DNA of 64,000 nt from Pasteurellaceae bacterium Orientalotternb1 (lineage in GTDB: Bacteria > Pseudomonadota > Gammaproteobacteria > Enterobacterales > Pasteurellaceae), in the NCBI GenBank assembly GCA_011455275.1, contig CP015028.1:1524911-1588910 (forward strand). Reading direction: 5' to 3'. The position numbers and the translations under genes were made by a program. Within the stretch, counting starts at the first letter, position 1. The number at the start of each line of letters is the position of its first letter. The notes under the pieces were generated by a model, which was not told where the DNA came from, did no database searches, and worked only from the letters and a program-made list of their open reading frames with translations. Below, in pieces: positions 52,663 to 61,119 of the stretch.

Positions 52663-52845
52663 ATGGATAGCGATACAATGATCAAGTTGCTTAAATCTCA
52701 CGGTTGGGAATTGGATAGCGTAACAGGTAGCCATCACCACTTTGAGATAAAAGGGCAACCAGAAAGGGGAAAAGTTACTGTTCCCCACCCAAGGAAAGAT
52801 TTAGGTTTCCTTGAGAAAAAAATCAAAAAACAAGCGGGGCTGTAA
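52663..52845 (+). CDS. hicA: HicA mRNA interferase toxin
   Basis: A 60-residue protein from ATG 52,663 with a GGAG site. The double-stranded RNA-binding-like fold has the catalytic His in TGSHHHF and the C-terminal KDLGFLEKKIKKQ. First gene of the pair. It degrades mRNA when not bound by HicB. Confidence 0.92.
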   Translation: MDSDTMIKLLKSHGWELDSVTGSHHHFEIKGQPERGKVTVPHPRKDLGFLEKKIKKQAGL

Positions 52846-52883
52846 GCCCCCTTGGCTATCCATATTCACCATAGGAGCAAAAA

Positions 52884-53291
52884 ATGTTATATCCACTCGC
52901 TATTGAGAAAGTATCAGACGGCTATGTCGTTGCCGTACCTGATGTACCAGGCTGTTATTCAGCAGGCGATACCATTGAAGAAGCCTTGCTAAATAGCCGT
53001 CAAGCTATCGAATCGCACCTTGAGTTATTAGTGCAAGACGGCATTGATATTCCACAAGCAACCCACATTGAAAATCATCGAAACGATCCTGATTACGAAG
53101 GACACGATATTTTCTTTTCGGTAATTGATGTTGATATTTCACACCTTTTAGGCAAAGCAGAGAAAATCAACATCACCTTACCAAGCCGTTTAATTCGCCG
53201 TATTGATGCTTTTGTTGCACAAAATCCGCAATACAAAAGCCGTAGTGGCTTTTTAGCGAAAGTGGCAACCGATCGCATTTTTGCGGTATAA
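52884..53291 (+). CDS. hicB: HicB antitoxin
   Basis: A 135-residue protein. The N-terminal partial RNase H-like domain includes YVVAVPDVPGCYSAGDT, followed by SRQAIESHLELL. The C-terminal ribbon-helix-helix is INITLPSRLIRRIDAFV. It neutralises HicA and represses the operon. Confidence 0.92.
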   Translation: MLYPLAIEKVSDGYVVAVPDVPGCYSAGDTIEEALLNSRQAIESHLELLVQDGIDIPQATHIENHRNDPDYEGHDIFFSVIDVDISHLLGKAEKINITLPSRLIRRIDAFVAQNPQYKSRSGFLAKVATDRIFAV

Positions 53292-53326
53292 TCCCTTCAG
53301 ATTGAGTGCATGCAACCTTAGTCTAA

Positions 53327-53370
53327 CCCCCTACGCTTGACAGCTCCCCTGATTGAGCGTAGGATATTTC
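53327..53370 (+). repeat. Direct repeat, right copy flanking HicAB
   Basis: A near-identical copy of 52,465-52,507. Here it contains a perfect inverted repeat CCTACGCT / AGCGTAGG and the promoter of the next leader. Confidence 0.8.
53337..53365 (+). promoter_or_regulatory. Promoter of small RNA B / KilA-N transcript
   Basis: TTGACA, 17 bases, TAGGAT. Confidence 0.65.
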
Positions 53371-53371
53371 T

Positions 53372-53440
53372 TACAGGGATTCGAAAACCCTGTAAAACAA
53401 CTACTATGACCGCTTTTCACTGCGTCAATGTGATTTTTTT
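53372..53440 (+). ncRNA. C4-like antisense small RNA (copy B)
   Basis: About 68 nt. A hairpin ACAGGG / CCCTGT displays TTCGAAAA in its loop (53,380-53,387). CTATGACC follows (53,404-53,411). A terminator TCAC / GTGA with seven T ends it. Both displayed blocks are perfectly complementary to the downstream leader in collinear order. Confidence 0.65.
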
Positions 53441-53499
53441 ATGCCCAAAATATATCTATGGTTAGGTGGGTGTGGAAATACCCAATACCACACTCTAGG

Positions 53500-53549
53500 G
53501 GTCATAGCCTAGTTTTCGAACCGCCTAACCGCCCACTTCCATTCGAAAA
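53500..53549 (+). promoter_or_regulatory. C4-like target region in the KilA-N leader
   Basis: GGTCATAG (53,500-53,507) and TTTTCGAA (53,513-53,520) are complementary to small RNA B. A second hairpin, TTCC / GGAA, again displays ATTCGAAAA directly at the AAAAGGA ribosome binding site. Confidence 0.65.
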
Positions 53550-53560
53550 GGAAACAAACT

Positions 53561-54175
53561 ATGACAAACTTAACCATTCTCAACACTTCAATTCGTAAAT
53601 TCGGCAATCTTTATTCATTAAACGATCTACACATTGTTAGTGGTAACGACCCAAAACATCGCCCAACCTATTTCATTCGCAACGAACAAACTCAAGACCT
53701 GATTGCTGAATTAAAAGCTGAAAATCCTACCTGTGAGAATTCTCACAGCTCCATCTTGATGGCTAAAAATGGTGTTGGAACTTACGCCTGCGAAGAACTC
53801 GCCCTTGCCTACGCCACTTGGATTAGCCCTAAATTCCACCTTGTTGTGTTAAGAGCTTTCATCGCAATGCACAAAGGTCAAGCTCAACCAGAGCTACCAC
53901 TTATCGAAGCACCCAAACCCGATGTCGTACTTTCCCACGACGATGCCGAATTTATCGCTCACTACATCGTGAGAGTAAGAACCTTTGCGAAAGAAGTGGA
54001 AGTGTTTCACCGTAAGTTACACGAACAACTCGGCATTCCCCGCCACGTTCGCAACGACTTAGCCGCACGGGGCTACGACATCGCCCACGAATTCAACTAT
54101 TGGCTTGACCCGTTTGTAAATCATATGTTGCCAGCAACAAAACCAAATAAACCCCATCTTCAATATTGTCGCTAA
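53561..54175 (+). CDS. KilA-N domain regulatory protein
   Basis: A 204-residue protein. The KilA-N/APSES-type DNA-binding domain occupies about residues 5-110 (KFGNLYSLNDLHIVSGNDPKHRPTYF, then GTYACEELALAYATWISPKFHLVV). The C-terminus is unassigned. Such proteins act as phage antirepressors or regulators. It sits antiparallel to the replication and nin genes and has a C4-like leader. Confidence 0.85.
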   Translation: MTNLTILNTSIRKFGNLYSLNDLHIVSGNDPKHRPTYFIRNEQTQDLIAELKAENPTCENSHSSILMAKNGVGTYACEELALAYATWISPKFHLVVLRAFIAMHKGQAQPELPLIEAPKPDVVLSHDDAEFIAHYIVRVRTFAKEVEVFHRKLHEQLGIPRHVRNDLAARGYDIAHEFNYWLDPFVNHMLPATKPNKPHLQYCR

Positions 54176-54218
54176 AATTTACAAAAAATCAGCCAAATCT
54201 GACCGCTTGTACTGGCGG

Positions 54219-55238
54219 TCAGTCAATTTCTAATGCCCCTAATCCAATCGCTCTATCTAAAAATTTATACAGGAGTTCCAACTGCGAGCCATACTGCTGT
54301 TCAAATCCGCCAACATTGCGGTGTAATTCATCGTGGTGAATACGACACAGCGGAATGGTAAATAAATCGTGCTCTTTGCCGCCCATTTTACCGCCACCGT
54401 GTCCGATAACGTGGTGCGGGTCGTCTGCTCTCGCTCCACAACAAACACACGGCTGCGATTTCACAAATTGCAACCATTTGCGATTTTCAAACCGCTTGAG
54501 CTTCGGGCGAGCCATAAAACTGGCTGGCGGTTCGGGATCGACTTTCAATTTTAAGGCGGCTGCAACGCTGTGCAATTTTGCTATCGGGTCAGGCTTTTCA
54601 AAGCCGATACTGCTCTCTTTGGTTAAATCTATCTGCTTTTCATAGCCGAGAAATTGGCGGACTTCTTCACTATTCAGCTCATTCATCAGCCCATTTAAAC
54701 ACGCCCACAACACCACATCAGCAAATTCAATCGGGGCGGTTTTGCTTTTGCGTAACTGACGGCGAATCGTTTCTGCCACAAAGGCTTGCCAATTCTGATC
54801 CGCCAATTTCTCTAATTGCTCAATACTGATGTTGGCGTCCATTCGCTCTTTATCGTGATGCCAACAAAGCTGAACTAAACCGTTTTGTGTTTCCGCCAAC
54901 ACCTTTTCAGGGTGGCAGTATTTGCCGTCACGGCACTGGCACGTTTGGATCTGCTTCACATAAGCGGTATAAGGTAAATCCCCATAAAGTTTAGTGCGAC
55001 GATTGACGGCTTGCCTTACCTTGCTAGATTTCGCCAACTCCGCCACCGCATTACAAGCGGTCACTTCCGCTGAACATTTTGCAATTTTCCCCGACTTTTC
55101 CGTCTGCAACTCCGTTGGGGCAGGCTGTAACAGTGTGCGTTCACCAAATGCCGACGGGGCAACGTTTGGCGGAATGCGGAAGAACACAATACCGACTTCC
55201 GTCTGAAAGTAGGGCGTGAGTAATAACGCTTCATTCAT
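54219..55238 (-). CDS. DUF968 protein (putative HNHc-type nuclease, nin region)
   Basis: A 339-residue protein from ATG 55,238 (MNEALLLTPYFQTEVGIVFFRIPPN region). The C-terminal domain has CVCCGARADDPHHVIGHGGGK and LCRIHHDELH, a zinc-linked His/Cys nuclease-like motif of DUF968. In lambdoid phages this gene lies among the nin recombination functions. It overlaps the upstream zinc-ribbon gene by 8 bases. Confidence 0.83.
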   Translation of the reverse strand: MNEALLLTPYFQTEVGIVFFRIPPNVAPSAFGERTLLQPAPTELQTEKSGKIAKCSAEVTACNAVAELAKSSKVRQAVNRRTKLYGDLPYTAYVKQIQTCQCRDGKYCHPEKVLAETQNGLVQLCWHHDKERMDANISIEQLEKLADQNWQAFVAETIRRQLRKSKTAPIEFADVVLWACLNGLMNELNSEEVRQFLGYEKQIDLTKESSIGFEKPDPIAKLHSVAAALKLKVDPEPPASFMARPKLKRFENRKWLQFVKSQPCVCCGARADDPHHVIGHGGGKMGGKEHDLFTIPLCRIHHDELHRNVGGFEQQYGSQLELLYKFLDRAIGLGALEID

Positions 55239-55425
55239 CCCACACTTCCCAACCAAAGTACCCACAGGATTTCGTGCGATTTAACGCACAGTCAGGGCTT
55301 GCCTGCGGATAGGGCAACGGCTCAATTAAATGCCCACAGCAACGAAACGGTGCATCGGCAAACCAGCCCCATTCATCTACATCGGTCCAATCTTCCACTG
55401 GGGCACCACATTTCGGGCATTTCAT
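55231..55425 (-). CDS. Small zinc-ribbon phage protein (Lar-like)
   Basis: A 64-residue protein from ATG 55,425 with an AGGAG site; the in-frame upstream extension overlaps the replication gene and is unlikely. It has CPKCGAPVEDW followed by FRCCGHLIEP and paired Cys later, a zinc-ribbon of the restriction-alleviation (Lar-like) type. The exact function is uncertain. Confidence 0.6.
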   Translation of the reverse strand: MKCPKCGAPVEDWTDVDEWGWFADAPFRCCGHLIEPLPYPQASPDCALNRTKSCGYFGWEVWDE

Positions 55426-55435
55426 CAAACTTCTC

Positions 55436-56008
55436 CTAATCAAATTTTGGTGGTTGTAGCCGTGCGGCGTTATCGACGGCGTGGTGGATTTCTTTGGCAA
55501 GCACCGACAGCATTTCACGCTCAAGCGGTCGCTTGTTTTTGGTGTTGATCACAGCGTGGTACAACACCACATTGCGTTTTTGGCTGAAATCCAAGTGTTT
55601 GAACGGATTGCCGAAACCGCCAAGGGAAATCACTTTCTTGAATAGCTCGTGGGCTTCGTCCACCGTTGGCGTCATCAAACGTTTTTCCACTTCGCTCGGC
55701 TTAACCCACTTGCCATTGACGAAAATCGGGCGACCGTTCTCCGCCCAAGCCACCGATTTTGGCAGGTAGTCGGCAAAGTTGCTGGCGCGAAAAATCGTTT
55801 TGGGTGCAAGGTATTCGCGCATCTTCGCATCTCTGCCCCACTTGGCGACCAAGTAATCGACCACGCGCTGGCAGTCCGCCACCGAACATTCGGCAATCCG
55901 TGCCGCGATATTTTTCGCCCACGGTTTGAGTTGAAATCCCACAGGCTTGCGTTCACCAAGTTGTTCCGCCAACACGGCGACAGCCGCATTCAAATAATTC
56001 AACACCAC
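55436..56008 (-). pseudogene. Phage replication initiator, C-terminal part (split by frameshift)
   Basis: Reads, upstream of its formal GTG start, PTGEAAPAEVVLNYLNA. It then has the conserved phage replication C-terminal domain (Phg_2220_C-like) with LAPKTIFRASNFADYL. It should be one protein with the winged-helix part encoded just upstream in another frame. The break lies within a C5-AA-C-G5 homopolymer stretch near 56,025. It may be a true mutation, a sequencing error or, less likely, recoding. Confidence 0.7.
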
Positions 56009-56493
56009 TTCCGCAGGGGCAGCTTCCCCCGTTGGGGGTTAGGGGGGGTATTTTGATCTTGGTTATATTGATCTTGTATATATTTATCTGGCGAATTTTT
56101 TTTCGCGTCTTCACGAATTTTTTTCCGTGGTTCTACGGAATTATTCTCGCCTGACGAATTTTTTTCCGCCTGACGAATTGGGGTAACTTGATTCCACGTT
56201 GCCCCTTTTTCCGTTAAACGAACGTAATAACGACCATTCATCACGACTAAATCAATAATGCCCTTATCTTTTAACGTATTCATGTGGCGACGTGCCGTAT
56301 CCCGCTTCCAATCTTCCGCAATTAGTTCTTCCGCCACTTTGCTCGGCTCAATCCAATAATAAGTAAAACCATTGACTACCGAGGCTTCCGCCCACGATGA
56401 TGCCTGATTGATTAAGTCCACAATACCGCCAAGTGATGGCTTAATCCCCCACTCCACACAGCGAACTTGATTGATGTGAATTGAATATCTCAT
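55999..56493 (-). pseudogene. Phage replication initiator, N-terminal winged-helix part (split by frameshift)
   Basis: A 164-codon frame. The winged-helix domain (MRYSIHINQVRCVEWGIKP, then DTARRHMNTLKDKGIIDLVVMNGRYYVRLT) is that of lambda O-type origin-binding proteins. A polar linker leads to PPNPQRGKLPLRKWC, where the frame ends early in the homopolymer region. Its start overlaps the Rha gene stop as ATGA. Phage replication origins usually lie inside such genes. No clear iterons were seen. Confidence 0.7.
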
Positions 56494-57269
56494 ACCGCCA
56501 CCTTACTGTGATAATACTTACCGTCCCAATCGGCACGCATAGGCAACTCACCTTTCATATAAAATTCAAAAATCTTTACCGCCCCCTTTTCCAATAACAC
56601 AGGCTTATAGGTATTCATCTCGACACGCTCAACAGGATCAATCTCGATCCGCTTACTCTGCTCCGTCAAATACTTATTCCGAACGTGACCGAATACCCGC
56701 CAACAGCGAGAATTGTCCTTGTAGAGCCACCCTTTAGAGCGAAGATAGTCATTGATTTTCTGGCAATTCACCCCGTTTAATCCTTTCACGAACTGCGGCG
56801 GGGTTAAGCCCTCTTGGAAATAGTTTTCAAGGGAATGGATATGTTCAGACTGCTGACGGTTTTCTAATAACAACACCTGATTTTGCTCAACGGTATCCGC
56901 CAAATCTCGCAATGCTTCTGCAAAATTTTGCGGTAATCTGACCGCTTGTTGCTGATTTTCCAGTTCTTGCCAGCGATCGACCAAACGAGCGGTAAACTCA
57001 GGACAAAGTTGGGCGACAATCACATAAGAATCACGCTTGCCAACGTGATAGACCGATTCCGTACGAGCACGCCCCAACATATCCGCAATGGGTTCATCCA
57101 CCATTGGTGGACGAACAATTACGCCCTTGTCCGCTAAGCGTTCTATGGTACGTTTCACCGAATCGTGACGAGCATCGACTAAATCCGCAATCTCTCGACT
57201 GCTCATCGTCAGCAAATTTTCGCTTGCATTTTGTTTACTAATTTGCAATAATTCTTTCGAATTTTTCAT
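56490..57269 (-). CDS. Rha-type / KilAC-domain antirepressor
   Basis: A 259-residue protein. The N-terminal Rha domain (MSSREIADLVDARHDSVKRTIERLADKGVI, then YHVGKRDSYVIVAQL) is followed by a coiled linker and a C-terminal phage antirepressor KilAC domain (PQFVKGLNGVNCQKINDYLRSKGWLY). It is an early regulator transcribed after cII and just before the replication genes. Confidence 0.88.
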   Translation of the reverse strand: MKNSKELLQISKQNASENLLTMSSREIADLVDARHDSVKRTIERLADKGVIVRPPMVDEPIADMLGRARTESVYHVGKRDSYVIVAQLCPEFTARLVDRWQELENQQQAVRLPQNFAEALRDLADTVEQNQVLLLENRQQSEHIHSLENYFQEGLTPPQFVKGLNGVNCQKINDYLRSKGWLYKDNSRCWRVFGHVRNKYLTEQSKRIEIDPVERVEMNTYKPVLLEKGAVKIFEFYMKGELPMRADWDGKYYHSKVAV

Positions 57270-57291
57270 AATTAATTCCTTATCGTAAAAC

Positions 57292-57321
57292 CTGCCACTG
57301 CTCCAACAGTGGCGTTTTTAT
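57292..57321. terminator. Hairpin between the CII-like and Rha genes
   Basis: A stem GCCACTG / CAGTGGC with a T-rich flank, strongest on the plus strand and weaker on the minus strand. Possibly a leaky early terminator comparable to lambda tR1. Confidence 0.45.
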
Positions 57322-57566
57322 TTCTCGTCCAAGGCTTTACGGGCAAGCACCCGATAAGCCGCCAATTCTTCGCTATCAACCAGCTCAATCTCGAGTTCGT
57401 CACAAATCACCGCATACCATTCCACATACTGCGAAAACACACGGCTAAATTGCGATTCCGACACACCGATTTTGCGTGCCAACTCCTTATGCGTTCGCCC
57501 TGCCGACTTGCGATAAATCAAGTCCGCAATCGCTCTTGCATTTTTCGTTAATTCATTGCGTGCCAT
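57318..57566 (-). CDS. CII-like transcriptional activator
   Basis: An 82-residue protein from ATG 57,566, MARNELTKNARAIADLIYRK, with helix-turn-helix THKELARKIGVSESQFSRV, a lambda CII pattern. Directly downstream of the Cro-like gene. It should favour lysogeny by activating cI. Confidence 0.8.
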   Translation of the reverse strand: MARNELTKNARAIADLIYRKSAGRTHKELARKIGVSESQFSRVFSQYVEWYAVICDELEIELVDSEELAAYRVLARKALDEK

Positions 57567-57586
57567 TGCATCCACCACGGGGTAAA

Positions 57587-57796
57587 TTACTTATCAGCCA
57601 TAGGGAAAACTTGATCGATCTCAACCTTTGCACCAAGCTGATTTAAGGCGTTTACGATTTTTCTTGCGGCATTAAGTGAAGGCATACGAGTACCAGCTTC
57701 GTAATTTGCAATTCTTGGTTGAGTCCAACCAAGCTCACGAACGAGCTGAACTTGTGTAATGCCATTCTCAATTCTGATTTTGGCAATATTATTCAT
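57587..57796 (-). CDS. Cro-like repressor
   Basis: A 69-residue XRE-type helix-turn-helix protein (ITQVQLVRELGWTQPRIANYEAGTR). Divergent from the CI gene across a 131-base operator region, the position of lambda cro. Confidence 0.87.
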   Translation of the reverse strand: MNNIAKIRIENGITQVQLVRELGWTQPRIANYEAGTRMPSLNAARKIVNALNQLGAKVEIDQVFPMADK

Positions 57797-57927
57797 CTTA
57801 AAATCTCTTTCTGTGATTCAACACCACAAATTAAATCACATATTGAGATTTTAATCAAACACATATTGAAATTTTGACTTCATAACACGGCGTGATAAGC
57901 TCACTCCATACATTTAGAGGATTTGTT
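57797..57927. promoter_or_regulatory. Operator region between Cro-like and CI genes
   Basis: Three related sites: CACATATTGAGATTTT near 57,838, CACATATTGAAATTTT near 57,861, and an inverted AAAATCTC...TGTG near 57,801. The spacing of about 23 bases between the direct pair resembles the three-site operator of lambda. Confidence 0.7.
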
Positions 57928-58587
57928 ATGACTACATTAGGTGAACGAATTAAGGCTTATAGAACACAGTTAGGCATTAACCAGAAAGAATTAGCTGAGC
58001 GAGCAAGTGCGATTGATAAAAGAGAAAAAGCAAGCAAATGGGGACAATCTCGAATTGCCAATTATGAAGTGGGGGCGAGAACGCCTGATTTAGAAGATAT
58101 TGCCATTTTAGGCAAAGTTCTGAATGTGCTGCCTGAAACACTTGCTTTTGATGTAAACGTAGAAAAAGTAACCGTAAAAAATAGCTATTCCTATCCGATC
58201 GTAAGCTCAGTTGAGGCTGGAATATGGACAGAGATATGTGATTATCGTGATTCGATGGGTTATGAATACCTTGAATCTGAGGTGGAGGCAGATGAAAACT
58301 CGTTCTTTCTGCGAATTTCAGGGCTATCAATGGAGCCAAAGTTCAGTGAAGGTGATCTTGTATTAATCGATCCAACGTTAAGAGCGACACCAGGGGCTTT
58401 TGTAGCCGCAGTCAATGGTACAGGTGAAGCCACCTTAAAACGCTACCGTGAATTAGGAGATATATCCCCATCAGGCAACCCGCATTTTGAGCTTGTGCCA
58501 CTAAATTCTGATTTCCCAACACTTAGTTCTAAAAAACAAGATATTCGCATTTTAGGCGTGGCGGTTGAGCATCGGAGTTATTTGTAG
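57928..58587 (+). CDS. CI repressor (S24 family)
   Basis: A 219-residue protein from ATG 57,928. The N-terminal helix-turn-helix includes INQKELAERAS and WGQSRIANYEVG. The self-cleavage Ala-Gly is at residues 97-98. The catalytic dyad is Ser134 (in SGLSMEP) and Lys171 (in ATLKRYRE). All elements for RecA-stimulated cleavage are present, so the prophage should be SOS-inducible. Confidence 0.92.
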   Translation: MTTLGERIKAYRTQLGINQKELAERASAIDKREKASKWGQSRIANYEVGARTPDLEDIAILGKVLNVLPETLAFDVNVEKVTVKNSYSYPIVSSVEAGIWTEICDYRDSMGYEYLESEVEADENSFFLRISGLSMEPKFSEGDLVLIDPTLRATPGAFVAAVNGTGEATLKRYRELGDISPSGNPHFELVPLNSDFPTLSSKKQDIRILGVAVEHRSYL

Positions 58588-58624
58588 CCAGTGGTTGAAT
58601 TTTATTGGGTGGAAAGAGATAAAA

Positions 58625-59356
58625 ATGGACAAAATCGTATTTATCCGAGAGCGAACAGAGATGGGCATTACCAAACCCTTTGTCTGTCAAAGTGAAGCTG
58701 GTCAATGGTTTATCGTCAAAACCAAAGCGATGATGCCAATATCTCAGCTACTTGCGGAATTTATTGGCTCAACTTTGGCTGAAAAAATCGGATTGTCTTG
58801 CCCCCATATTGATTTTGTAGAAGTCACCACAATCACAAATCAATATGCTCCGCCAGAATGGCAAGCCGATCTGCCTTTGGGGACTGCTTTTGCTTCGGCT
58901 TTTGTTGAAAAGGCTAAAATGGCAAAAACCGCCCAAGCTAAAAAGCTTGATGAACAAAGTCAAAAGTGGCTCTATATGTTCGACCGCTGGATTCTCAATT
59001 CAGATAGAACCGCATCAACGGTCGGAACGGGCAATATCAATCTTCTGTTTGATGAAATACAGCAACAAATTTTAGTGATAGACCATAATCTCGCCTTTGA
59101 TGAACGAGCAAATTTTGACGAGCATCTCTTCTCACCACAAAATCGTGACTGGCGACTAGATTGGATTGATAAGCAAACCTTTACCGAAAAAGCCGTTGAC
59201 ATCTTGGCGAATTTTGACGATATTTACCAATCCATCCCTGATGACTGGTTTCCTTTTGAGTCCGAAGCCTTTCAAAAAATGGAAAATCAAATTCAAAAAA
59301 TCAAACAACTTTTAGCACGAATCACTGAAGAAAATTACTGGGACAACATCGAATGA
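58625..59356 (+). CDS. HipA-like kinase domain protein
   Basis: A 243-residue protein from ATG 58,625 (GGAAAG site). It is shorter than HipA and lacks its N-terminal lobe extension. It keeps a candidate ATP-binding Lys32 (FIVKTK), the catalytic-loop pattern DRWILNSDR (D120, N125, D127), Asn137/139 and a metal-binding DHN (D153), so an active kinase is plausible. It is coupled to the DUF3037 gene by ATGA overlap and follows cI, the place of rexAB in lambda. The HipA-like plus DUF3037 pairing recurs in bacteria. Its role is not established. Confidence 0.8.
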   Translation: MDKIVFIRERTEMGITKPFVCQSEAGQWFIVKTKAMMPISQLLAEFIGSTLAEKIGLSCPHIDFVEVTTITNQYAPPEWQADLPLGTAFASAFVEKAKMAKTAQAKKLDEQSQKWLYMFDRWILNSDRTASTVGTGNINLLFDEIQQQILVIDHNLAFDERANFDEHLFSPQNRDWRLDWIDKQTFTEKAVDILANFDDIYQSIPDDWFPFESEAFQKMENQIQKIKQLLARITEENYWDNIE

Positions 59357-60177
59357 AACAACCAATCCTATATAGCTTTGTAAGGTATCGCCCTTACTTT
59401 GAAACAGGCGAGTTCGTCAATGTTGGCTTATTGATGTGTGAACCTGAGCGTCAAAAACTGACTTATCGGCTCGTCAATAAAAATAACAAGCGTGTAACAG
59501 ATTTCTTCTATCGTAGTAAACTGTTTGAAAGCGTTCGAGAAACGATTAACCAAGAATTAGACTACATTGTCAATCAAGCATTTAACTTTACCCCGCAAGA
59601 AATGGCTCGTTTTTTCCATCATTACGTTGATGTTAAGGAAGGCATTGTACAATATAGTAATGCTGCCGTTGGCGTAGTGGACGATCCACAAGTGTATTTC
59701 AACCAACTTTACACCCAATTCATTCAAAATGCGGGGGTAAAAAGCGAAAGCCAAGAAAATGAGATGATTAAGCATTATCGGGCAATTTTCAAAGCACATC
59801 ATAATGAAATACTCTCTCACTATAAACAGCATTTGGTGCAAGGAGAAATGGCAAAATTCACATTACCACTTGCTCTAAAGAGTGAAAATAGCGAGCGTAT
59901 TCTCAAAGGGATTAAACCATTGGCTTTTGATCAGGTCGAAACTTCAAGTATGATAGAACATTGTGATACTTGGGTGGCCAAGATCAACCGAGCGACAGAA
60001 GAAGGCTTGCTAGAGAAAGAAGATATTTTGTTTATGCTTGATACAGCAGACACAAAATCTAAAGCTAACATTCTCACAACGATCAAAAAGACATTTGATC
60101 GCTTTAAAATTCCGCATACTGGCTGGCAAGACAAAGAGCATATTCTTAGTTTCGCAACCAACATTAAAACATTCTAA
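59353..60177 (+). CDS. DUF3037 family protein
   Basis: A 274-residue protein. LYSFVRYRPYFETGEFVNVGLLMCEPE is the DUF3037 signature. The rest is helical. Second gene of the HipA-like kinase unit and possibly its substrate or regulator. A terminator follows. Confidence 0.83.
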   Translation: MKQPILYSFVRYRPYFETGEFVNVGLLMCEPERQKLTYRLVNKNNKRVTDFFYRSKLFESVRETINQELDYIVNQAFNFTPQEMARFFHHYVDVKEGIVQYSNAAVGVVDDPQVYFNQLYTQFIQNAGVKSESQENEMIKHYRAIFKAHHNEILSHYKQHLVQGEMAKFTLPLALKSENSERILKGIKPLAFDQVETSSMIEHCDTWVAKINRATEEGLLEKEDILFMLDTADTKSKANILTTIKKTFDRFKIPHTGWQDKEHILSFATNIKTF

Positions 60178-60186
60178 TCAACCGCA

Positions 60187-60209
60187 AGCCCGCACCCTGC
60201 GGGCTTTTT
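60187..60209 (+). terminator. Terminator of the cI-kinase-DUF3037 transcript
   Basis: A perfect stem AGCCCGCA / TGCGGGCT with a CCC loop and a T run. Confidence 0.88.
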
Positions 60210-60439
60210 CTTTACCCTAAATCTACTCTTAACTACTACTTACTACTCTAAACCCCAATTTATTCCCCATTTTTACCTCTTTTTGGCTCACAACCCGATT
60301 TGCCTCGCAAAAATGGCAAACAACAAGCGGTCACTTTTCACCGATTTTTTGCAATTTTGCCCTGCTTGTCTCCCATTATTGGCTAAAAAACAAGCAATTA
60401 AACATCTTTTCTAAAATTATTTACCTTTATAAAACAACA

Positions 60440-60517
60440 GTTTAATTTCATTTTGTGATTTTTAGATGAAATTAAACAACATTTTGTGTTGATACAATTA
60501 TCACAAAATGCAATAAT
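60440..60517 (+). promoter_or_regulatory. Promoter and operator-like repeats of the large noncoding RNA
   Basis: TTGATA (60,489-60,494), 17 bases, AATAAT (60,512-60,517). CATTTTGTG occurs at 60,449 and 60,480, and its inverse CACAAAATG at 60,502, bracketing the -35 box. A second inverted repeat, GTTTAATTTCAT / ATGAAATTAAAC, spans 60,440-60,477. This looks like a repressor-controlled promoter. Confidence 0.75.
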
Positions 60518-61119
60518 TCACCCATCAAAACAAGCACCCCACCACAAAGACCCAAAGCCGACAGGCAGTGAGTGGCTAGACCGAAAGGCTAAATAAGCTC
60601 ACTAAATGTTCGCTGCGGTGAATGTAAGGTGGGGGTGAATTGAGAAGTTTTACCAAAGCCCTGTACGCAGGGCTTGAGTAAAGGTTCTAAACCTTGAAAT
60701 GTTCTTTAAAAATCTGCTAAAAAACTCCAGCTTGAACGGTCGCTTGTGAAAGCCACTAGTCGTAGATGAAAAGCCCTACGCCAAGCTGTGAGACCTATCT
60801 CCGCACTGTGTACGATGGCGGTCAGTGAATTCGCCGACAAGCGAGAGATATGAAATTTTATGAAGTTGAACCGTCTTTAAGGTGCTGTTTCAGGCAGCAG
60901 TGTAGCAAAAGCCTGATTAACCATTGTTTTAGTCAGAACAATGGGGATTTTCTGAGGTGATAACAGCTAGCTACATAGCTGCACGAAACTATTACTTGTG
61001 AGTGGAATGACAACGCATACTTACTGGTGGCTCAATTTTGAGTCGCCAACCTGACCGCAACGGTTCGCCTTTTTCAGACATTTAGGGCGTGATGTTCGAT
61101 TCATCAAGCGGTCGCCATT

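Noticed and set aside
56010-56040. Programmed frameshifting in the replication initiator.
   Set aside because: The stretch lacks an in-phase X XXY YYZ heptamer; an indel in a homopolymer is simpler.
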